Source of the DNA: Streptomyces niveus | Lineage (GTDB): Bacteria > Actinomycetota > Actinomycetes > Streptomycetales > Streptomycetaceae | DNA length: 46,544 bases | Assembly (NCBI RefSeq): GCF_001723055.1 | Contig: NZ_MDCR01000134.1 | Coordinates: forward strand, 1 to 46,544 | Direction: 5' to 3' | In this document: positions 42,176 to 46,544 of the stretch, in pieces | Position numbering within the stretch: position 1 is the stretch's first letter | How the letters are laid out: each line of letters opens with the position of its first letter | Translations under genes and position numbers: made by a program | Notes under the pieces: model-generated | The model's database searches: none | Seen by the model: the letters and a program-made list of their open reading frames with translations, nothing else | Told to the model about the DNA's origin: nothing

Positions 42176-42661
42176 GTGGCCATCCAAATACGTCAGGTCC
42201 CCTACGACCACCCCGACGCCGTGAAGCTCGACGCCGAGGTCCAGCTGGAGTACGCGGCGCGCTACAACAGCGAGGGGGACGAGACCGTCCTCCACCCGAG
42301 GATGTTCGACCCGCCCGGCGGCATCTACTTCCTCGCCTACGACGCCGACGAGCGCCCGGTCGCCTCCGGCGGCTGGCGCTCACAGGAGACCAACGACGAG
42401 GGCTACTCGGACGGCGACGCCGAGATCAAGCGGATGTACGTGACGGTGGAGGCACGCGGCCTCGGGCTGGCCCGGCGGATCCTCGCCCGGCTGGAGGAGA
42501 GCGCCCGCGCGGCGGGCCGTACCCGGATGGTGCTGGAGACGGGCACCAAGCAGCCGGAGGCCATCGCCCTCTACCGCTCCAGCGGCTACACGGACTGCCC
42601 GAAGTTCGGCCACTACCGGTACGACCCGCTGAGCGTCTGCCTCGCCAAGCCGCTCGCGTAA
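42176..42661 (+). CDS. GNAT family N-acetyltransferase
   Basis: 161 residues from GTG 42176. The acetyl-CoA-binding motif A is clear: EIKRMYVTVEARGLGLARRILARLEESAR (quoted up to about 110), followed by MVLETGTKQPEAIALYRSSGY, the usual motif B. The substrate amine is not predictable. It is divergent from xthA and convergent with the first rodlin gene. Confidence 0.92.
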   Translation: MAIQIRQVPYDHPDAVKLDAEVQLEYAARYNSEGDETVLHPRMFDPPGGIYFLAYDADERPVASGGWRSQETNDEGYSDGDAEIKRMYVTVEARGLGLARRILARLEESARAAGRTRMVLETGTKQPEAIALYRSSGYTDCPKFGHYRYDPLSVCLAKPLA

Positions 42662-42691
42662 CGCGCCCGGAGTACCCCCGCACACGACGGA

Positions 42692-42724
42692 GCCCGGCCC
42701 GGCAGCCGAGCTGCCGGACCGGGC
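42692..42724. terminator. Bidirectional terminator between GNAT and rodlin genes
   Basis: GCCCGG-C-CCGGCAGC/GCTGCCGG-A-CCGGGC, a 14-bp stem with one internal mismatch and a three-base loop, between the convergent stops at 42661 and 42738. Confidence 0.85.
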
Positions 42725-42737
42725 CCCGAGGGGAACG

Positions 42738-43145
42738 TCAGTGGTTGCCCACACCGTTCGCCGAGAGGATCGGGATGTCCTCCAGGATGTGCGACAGGGG
42801 CTCGTCGCCCTTCGCCTGCGTGGAGTTCTCGGTGCACTGCTGGTTCTGCGGGGAGGAAAGGACGTTGATGTCCTGGACCGCGATCGGCACGACGCCGATG
42901 AGCGAGCCGACGTTGGCCTTGACCGGCAGACCGACACAGGGCTTGTTGAGCGTGCCCTGCACGAGGCTGAGCTGCGGGCTCATGTCCCCGTGGGTCTCCG
43001 AGTTGCCGAACTCCTGCTCGGCACCGTTGCCACTGAGCGACGTCGTGCCCGTGTCGTTGCCGAGCGCCAGCGCCGGCGACGCGGTGGCGGCGAGGCCGCC
43101 GACCATCGTGGCCGCCACAGCAGCGGTTGCCCACAGCTTGTTCAT
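42738..43145 (-). CDS. Rodlin (RdlA/RdlB family), copy 1
   Basis: 135 residues from ATG 43145. A Sec signal peptide (about 1-28, ending ASPALA) precedes the mature rodlin: [56 protein letters not shown] and [19 protein letters not shown]. Rodlins assemble with chaplins into the paired rodlets on aerial hyphae and spores. Two Cys are conserved in all three copies here. A 26-bp near-perfect palindrome lies in its leader. Confidence 0.95.
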   Translation of the reverse strand: MNKLWATAAVAATMVGGLAATASPALALGNDTGTTSLSGNGAEQEFGNSETHGDMSPQLSLVQGTLNKPCVGLPVKANVGSLIGVVPIAVQDINVLSSPQNQQCTENSTQAKGDEPLSHILEDIPILSANGVGNH

Positions 43146-43165
43146 TTTGTTGCCTTTCCAGAAAG

Positions 43166-43191
43166 TCGGAACCCCACCGGTGGAGTTCCGA
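43166..43191 (-). promoter_or_regulatory. 26-bp palindrome in the leader of rodlin copy 1
   Basis: TCGGAACCCCACC (43166-43178) faces GGTGGAGTTCCGA (43179-43191) with a single mismatch. It ends 21 bases from the start codon, just before the AAAGG ribosome site, and so could be either an operator or an mRNA hairpin. Confidence 0.55.
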
Positions 43192-43237
43192 TTTGTACAA
43201 CTCATCACATGACGTTTGGTTGCGCCCGTTCCCCCGA

Positions 43238-43252
43238 ACGGCCCATAAGGCA
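43238..43252 (-). promoter_or_regulatory. Rodlin promoter box, copy 1
   Basis: TGCCTTATGGGCCGT on the minus strand, 93 bases upstream of the rodlin-1 start. The same 15-mer with two changes lies 89 bases upstream of rodlin 2. Conservation at equal distance in otherwise different leaders suggests a promoter or activator site. Confidence 0.5.
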
Positions 43253-43283
43253 TATCGGCACATCGGCGCGCGCGGGAAAACAA

Positions 43284-43315
43284 CCGGGTCACCGTCGAAT
43301 TCGACGATGACCCGG
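43284..43315. terminator. Terminator after rodlin copy 2
   Basis: CCGGGTCA-C-CGTCGAA/TTCGACG-A-TGACCCGG: a 15-bp stem with one mismatch and no loop spacer, 35 bases after the rodlin-2 stop. Confidence 0.8.
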
Positions 43316-43350
43316 CAGTGGTGATTCAGTCGCGATATTCAGCCGCGATA

Positions 43351-43761
43351 TCAGCCGTTGCCCGCACCGTTGGCCGACAGGATCGGGATGTCGTTCAGCA
43401 GGTGCGACAGCGGCTCGTCGCCCTTCGCCTGCGTCGAGTTCTCGACACACTGCTGGTTCTGCGGGGAGGACAGGACGTTGACGTCCTGGACCGCGATCGG
43501 CACGAGGCCGATGAGCGAGCCCGCGTTGACCTTGGCCGGCAGGCCGATGCAGGGCTTGTTGAGCGAGCCCTGGATGAGTGCCATCTGCGGGCTCATGTTC
43601 CCGTACGTCGCCGAGTTGCCGTACGACTGAAGGGCACCGTTGCCGCTGAGCGACGTGGTGCCGGTGTCGTCACCGACGGCGAAAGCCGACGGCGCGGCCA
43701 TAGCCGACATGCCGACGACGGAAGCGGCGACGGCCGCGGTGGCCATAACCTTCTTGATCAC
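43351..43761 (-). CDS. Rodlin (RdlA/RdlB family), copy 2
   Basis: 136 residues from GTG 43761, with AGAAGGGGA upstream. The signal peptide ends near SAFA; the mature part starts [17 protein letters not shown] and keeps all the blocks of copy 1, including [24 protein letters not shown] and [19 protein letters not shown]. Same strand as copy 1 with separate promoter and terminator, divergent from copy 3. Confidence 0.95.
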   Translation of the reverse strand: MIKKVMATAAVAASVVGMSAMAAPSAFAVGDDTGTTSLSGNGALQSYGNSATYGNMSPQMALIQGSLNKPCIGLPAKVNAGSLIGLVPIAVQDVNVLSSPQNQQCVENSTQAKGDEPLSHLLNDIPILSANGAGNG

Positions 43762-43849
43762 GATGAGTCCCCTTCTGAAGGATGCCCCAGTCCCCGGGGC
43801 CGTCATGAGCAACTGCATTCCGCAGGTTTAGTTATCGCGCTTCACTCCA

Positions 43850-43864
43850 ACAGCCCATTAGGCA
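43850..43864 (-). promoter_or_regulatory. Rodlin promoter box, copy 2
   Basis: TGCCTAATGGGCTGT on the minus strand, 89 bases before GTG 43761; 13 of 15 bases match the box at 43238-43252. Confidence 0.5.
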
Positions 43865-43979
43865 CTCAATCAGCCCGCTCGGGCCGTGCAATCCGAACGA
43901 GTGAAGAGCCAGAACCAAACCCAGGGCATTCGGTTGGTCAGGCCGCACGACCTGCATTTCTTGAGAAAAGGAACTCACC

Positions 43980-44393
43980 GTGATCAAGAAGATCCTGACG
44001 GCTGCGGCGTTCACCGCCTCCGTGGTCGGCGCCTCCGCCGCCGCCGCGCCGTCCGCTTTCGCCGTCGGCAACGACACCGGCACCACGTCGCTGAGCGGCA
44101 ACGGCGCCAAGGAGTCGCACGGCAACGCCGCCACCCACGGCAACCTGAGCCCGCAGGCCTCGCTCGTGCAGGGCTCGCTCAACAAGCTCTGCGTCGGCCT
44201 GCCCGCCAAGGCCAACGTCGGCTCGCTCGTCGGAATTCTCGTGCCGGTCGCGGTCCAGGACATCAACGTCCTGTCCTCCCCGCAGAACCAGCAGTGCGTC
44301 GAGAACTCGACGCAGGCGAAGGGCGACGAGCCGCTGTCGCACCTCATCGGGGACATCCCGGTCCTCTCGGCCAACGGTGCGGGCAACGGCTGA
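43980..44393 (+). CDS. Rodlin (RdlA/RdlB family), copy 3
   Basis: 137 residues from GTG 43980. Opens MIKKILTAAAFTASVVG like copy 2, signal peptide ending SAFA, then [18 protein letters not shown]. It has one extra residue (VGILVPVAVQD versus [10 protein letters not shown] in copy 2) and NKLCVGLP in place of NKPC. Divergent from copy 2 across 218 bp. The best-studied species has two rodlin genes, so this is an additional paralogue. Confidence 0.95.
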   Translation: MIKKILTAAAFTASVVGASAAAAPSAFAVGNDTGTTSLSGNGAKESHGNAATHGNLSPQASLVQGSLNKLCVGLPAKANVGSLVGILVPVAVQDINVLSSPQNQQCVENSTQAKGDEPLSHLIGDIPVLSANGAGNG

Positions 44394-44428
44394 CGGTCAC
44401 CACCGTCACGGCGCCACTCCGGGCCGAA

Positions 44429-44468
44429 CTGAGGCCGGCCGGGGCGCATCCGCCCCGGCCGGCCTCAG
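44429..44468 (+). terminator. Strong terminator after rodlin copy 3
   Basis: An 18-bp perfect stem, CTGAGGCCGGCCGGGGCG with its complement, and a four-base loop (CATC), 35 bases after the stop at 44393. Confidence 0.9.
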
Positions 44469-44677
44469 TGTCATATGAACGCCCGGCGCGCCCCCTCGGC
44501 GCGCAGAAACGTCAATTCCCGTGGCGATCGAGTGAACCAACAAAGGCCATAAATCAGGGCAGTTTCCTCATAAGCGCGTACTCGTTGGAGTTCCAGCAGC
44601 GGCGGTGCGGGCTGGGACAGCCGTGTTCGCGCAGCACGAGAGCCGTGCGCGCGTCCCGTTGTGGAAAGGGCTCAATC

Positions 44678-44911
44678 ATGAATGCCAAGAAGGCAGCCAC
44701 GCTCGTCGCCGGTGTTCTCCTGGCCGTCGGTGCCGCGGCTCCGGCCGTCGCCGACGCGGGCGCGCAGGGTGCGGCCGTCGGTTCGCCGGGCGTCCTGTCC
44801 GGCAACGTCGTCCAGATCCCCGTCCACGTGCCCGTCAACGTGTGTGGCAACAGCATCAACATCATCGCCCTGCTGAACCCCACCTTCGGCAACGCCTGCG
44901 TCAACGCCTGA
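44678..44911 (+). CDS. Short chaplin
   Basis: 77 residues. Signal peptide (about 1-26, ending AVADA) and a single chaplin domain: GSPGVLSGNVVQIPVHVPVN, VCGNSINIIALLNPTFGNAC. Both domain Cys are present, as in ChpD/F/G/H and unlike ChpE. Short chaplins are secreted, amyloid-forming surfactants that coat aerial hyphae. The order short chaplin-long chaplin next to rodlins resembles chpD-chpA-rdlAB of S. coelicolor, so ChpD is the likely counterpart. GAAAGGG lies before the ATG. Confidence 0.95.
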   Translation: MNAKKAATLVAGVLLAVGAAAPAVADAGAQGAAVGSPGVLSGNVVQIPVHVPVNVCGNSINIIALLNPTFGNACVNA

Positions 44912-44965
44912 CACACGGCAGGTGCGCCGAGGCGCACCGCGGCTCCCCGCAGGGGTGCCCCCCTG

Positions 44966-45009
44966 GGCCGGTCCCGACCGCGTACTCCGGTACGGGGTCG
45001 GGACCGGCC
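44966..45009 (+). terminator. Terminator between the two chaplin genes
   Basis: Perfect 14-bp arms GGCCGGTCCCGACC/GGTCGGGACCGGCC enclose 16 bases, 55 bases past the short chaplin stop. It suggests the long chaplin has its own promoter or is attenuated. Confidence 0.8.
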
Positions 45010-45068
45010 TCGGTCGACACCGACACACCGACGCACCGGCGACACACCGGCGACACCAGGAGAACCAG

Positions 45069-45980
45069 ATGCGAGAACTCATCGGCAAAGGACTGCTCAC
45101 CGCCGCGGCGGCGTCGAGCGTGCTGTCCATGACCGGCGGATACGCCGCGGCCACCGACAGCGGCGCCACCGCCGCCGGTTCACCGGGGCTGCTGTCGGGC
45201 AACAGCGTCCAGGCACCCGTCGAGATCCCGGTCAACGTCTGCGGCAACACGGTGAACCCCGTCGGCGTGGGCAACCCCGCCTTCGGCAACAGCTGCGGCA
45301 ACTCCTCCGGTGCGCACGCCGCGCCGCCCAAGCACCGGCCGGCCCACCACGCGCAGCCCGTCGCCCCGCGCACCGAGCCCGCGGCCCACACGGAGCCCGC
45401 CCGGGAGAAGCCGGCCGCGCCCGCGCGGACCACGCACCACGACAGTGACGCCAGTTCGACGCACGGCGCCAAGCCCCGTGAGCACGACGGCGGTTCCGGG
45501 CCCGCGAAGGGCGACCACGACGACGACGGCGGCTCCTCCGCCTCCGGCGCCGCGACCAACTCGCCCGGTGTGCTGGGGGGCAACCTCCTCCAGGCCCCGA
45601 TCGACGTCCCGCTGAACGCCTGCGGCAACAGCGTCGACCTGGTCGGTCTGCTCAACCCGGCCTTCGGCAACGGCTGCGCGAACGAGTCCGACGTCGCTGT
45701 CCCGCACGCCCCGTTGCAGCCGCCCACGCCGCACACCCCGAACACGCCGGTCGACCCGCCGGCGCCGCCCTCGGAGGAGCCCGGGAAGCCCCCGGCCGTG
45801 CCGGTCGCCCACACCCCGATGCTCCCGGAGCAGTCGCCGGCCGTCGAAGAGGGCGACCTCATCGACCAGTTGGCCGAGACCGGCTCGAACGCCAACCTGC
45901 TCGCCACGGCGGCCATGAGCGCCGGTCTGCTGATCAGCGGCGGCATCCTCTACCGCCGCAGCACGGCGGCGCGCCGCTAG
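45069..45980 (+). CDS. Long chaplin, sortase-anchored, with two chaplin domains
   Basis: 303 residues from ATG 45069 after AGGAGA. Signal peptide (about 1-28); chaplin domain 1 (about 36-78, GSPGLLSGNSVQAPVEIPVN, VCGN, NPAFGNSC); a ~85-residue hydrophilic linker rich in His, Asp, Pro and Glu; chaplin domain 2 (about 162-204, NSPGVLGGNLLQAP, NACGN, NPAFGNGC); a Pro-rich wall-spanning region; and the sorting signal LAETG, hydrophobic helix and RRSTAARR tail. Sortase of class E would attach it to peptidoglycan, where it anchors short chaplins. ChpA-like by position. Confidence 0.95.
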   Translation: MRELIGKGLLTAAAASSVLSMTGGYAAATDSGATAAGSPGLLSGNSVQAPVEIPVNVCGNTVNPVGVGNPAFGNSCGNSSGAHAAPPKHRPAHHAQPVAPRTEPAAHTEPAREKPAAPARTTHHDSDASSTHGAKPREHDGGSGPAKGDHDDDGGSSASGAATNSPGVLGGNLLQAPIDVPLNACGNSVDLVGLLNPAFGNGCANESDVAVPHAPLQPPTPHTPNTPVDPPAPPSEEPGKPPAVPVAHTPMLPEQSPAVEEGDLIDQLAETGSNANLLATAAMSAGLLISGGILYRRSTAARR

Positions 45981-45997
45981 CGCCTCGCCCGTACCTC

Positions 45998-46027
45998 CCC
46001 GATCGCCGGACGGCCGGCGATCGGGGT
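45998..46027. terminator. Bidirectional terminator after the long chaplin
   Basis: 13-bp perfect stem CCCCGATCGCCGG/CCGGCGATCGGGG with a four-base loop, between convergent stops at 45980 and 46044. Confidence 0.85.
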
Positions 46028-46043
46028 CGGGGTGGGCAGGGCG

Positions 46044-46544
46044 TCAGAACCGCTCCATCCAGTCCGTCGGCGCCGCGCCGGCCGGCAGCGTCTCGCGGGG
46101 TTCGCCGGGGTGTACCTGCCGGGTGCCCGTTCCCAGGCGCCGTCGTACGCCCCGTACCACCCGGCCCGACGTGTACGTGGCGCCCAGCACGAAGCGCATC
46201 GACGGACCGAACGACGGCGCGCTCAGCAGACCGGTCACGAACAGACCGGGGTGTGAGGTCTCGAAGACGGCGTCCGTCTCGGGGGCGCCGCTCGGGCCCA
46301 CCGTGCGCAGGCTCCGGCGCAGCCGCCCGTCGAGCAGTCCGAGCCGGTCCAGACGTGGTGTGAAGCCGGTGGCGGCGATGACATGGTCGGTCGTGACCGT
46401 GTCCACGGAGCCGCGGGCGGAGACCAGGTCGAGCCGTACGCGGCCCCCGTCCGGGACGGCGGCGGCGACGCTCTCGCCGAACCGGACGCCCACCGTCCGC
46501 TCGAACCGCTCCCGCAGCCACCAGGCGCCGGCCGGGCCGAGCGC
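46044..46544 (-). CDS. FAD/NAD(P)-dependent oxidoreductase, C-terminal part (runs off the edge)
   Basis: The last 166 codons are visible; the reading frame stays open to the right edge (ALGPAGAWWLRERFERTVG). VTTDHVIAATGFTPRLDRLGLL is the ATG motif of pyridine-nucleotide oxidoreductases, and HPGLFVTGLLSAPSFGPSMRFVLGATY is the late FAD-binding region. Monooxygenase-like or lysine/ornithine-hydroxylase-like families share this arrangement, so the exact type is open without the N-terminus. Confidence 0.8.
   Translation of the reverse strand, partial: ALGPAGAWWLRERFERTVGVRFGESVAAAVPDGGRVRLDLVSARGSVDTVTTDHVIAATGFTPRLDRLGLLDGRLRRSLRTVGPSGAPETDAVFETSHPGLFVTGLLSAPSFGPSMRFVLGATYTSGRVVRGVRRRLGTGTRQVHPGEPRETLPAGAAPTDWMERF

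Noticed and set aside
44470..44677. BldN-type promoter before the short chaplin
   Set aside because: CGTTGG at 44583 resembles the -10, but no matching -35 (CGTAAC) is found at 15-17 bases upstream.
1..46544. CRISPR arrays, tRNA or rRNA genes
   Set aside because: No regularly spaced repeats of suitable length and no tRNA-like cloverleaf were seen by reading; a tRNA scan was not possible here.

Overview
The window comes from a Streptomyces-type actinomycete chromosome. Base composition is very GC-rich with strong third-position bias, GTG/TTG starts are common, and it carries genes confined to this group: three rodlins, a short and a sortase-anchored long chaplin, and an SsgA-like (SALP) cell-division protein. 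No gene-free stretch exceeds about 290 bases; the longer intergenic regions (9912-10151, 10808-11048, 13350-13589, 14250-14487, 32447-32715, 44394-44677) hold the hairpins, repeats and operators listed below. I saw no tRNA, rRNA, CRISPR array, integrase or transposase.

Layout. (1) 1-6.4 kb, conserved core: the 5' end of a resuscitation-promoting-factor gene, tatD, a zinc-ribbon protein and rsmI on the minus strand, divergent from pmt (protein O-mannosyltransferase) and a penicillin-binding protein. (2) 6.4-9.9 kb: a VOC/DinB pair divergent from a WYL regulator across a perfect palindrome, then a YbaK-type deacylase coupled to an EamA transporter. (3) 9.9-14.5 kb, apparent insertion: the last 122 bp of the EamA gene are repeated at 14354-14475. 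Between the copies lie a translationally coupled pair of small unknown genes, a divergent helix-turn-helix/TPR-like regulator with GGGGGTTC repeats, a kinase-fold phosphotransferase and a PPOX-type flavoprotein. (4) 14.5-26.8 kb, metabolic accessory genes: an ankyrin protein, SDRs, an aldo/keto reductase, a FAD reductase, a decayed protocatechuate locus (pcaG stump, pcaB with an unusual insertion, fused pcaL), an MFS exporter and a beta-lactamase-fold esterase.

(5) 26.3-30.1 kb: a membrane protein and an energy-coupling-factor Ni/Co importer (M-Q-O) preceded by a Nur-like nickel box, divergent from the SALP gene. (6) 30.2-36.9 kb: an MMPL exporter with its TetR regulator, then a tricorn protease. 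(7) 37-41.4 kb: a coupled monooxygenase-hydrolase-SDR operon divergent from a MerR regulator, then xthA and a GNAT. (8) 42.7-46 kb, aerial-surface cluster: rodlin, rodlin, divergent rodlin, short chaplin, long chaplin, with a strong hairpin after each unit. The window ends inside a FAD oxidoreductase.

The most interesting signals are the gene-end duplication bounding the 4.4-kb insert, the roughly 95-residue PcaB insertion with a repeated PVYDLTGA motif, the pcaG stump, the 25-bp-arm inverted repeat before the MMPL gene, and a 15-bp box shared by two rodlin promoters.
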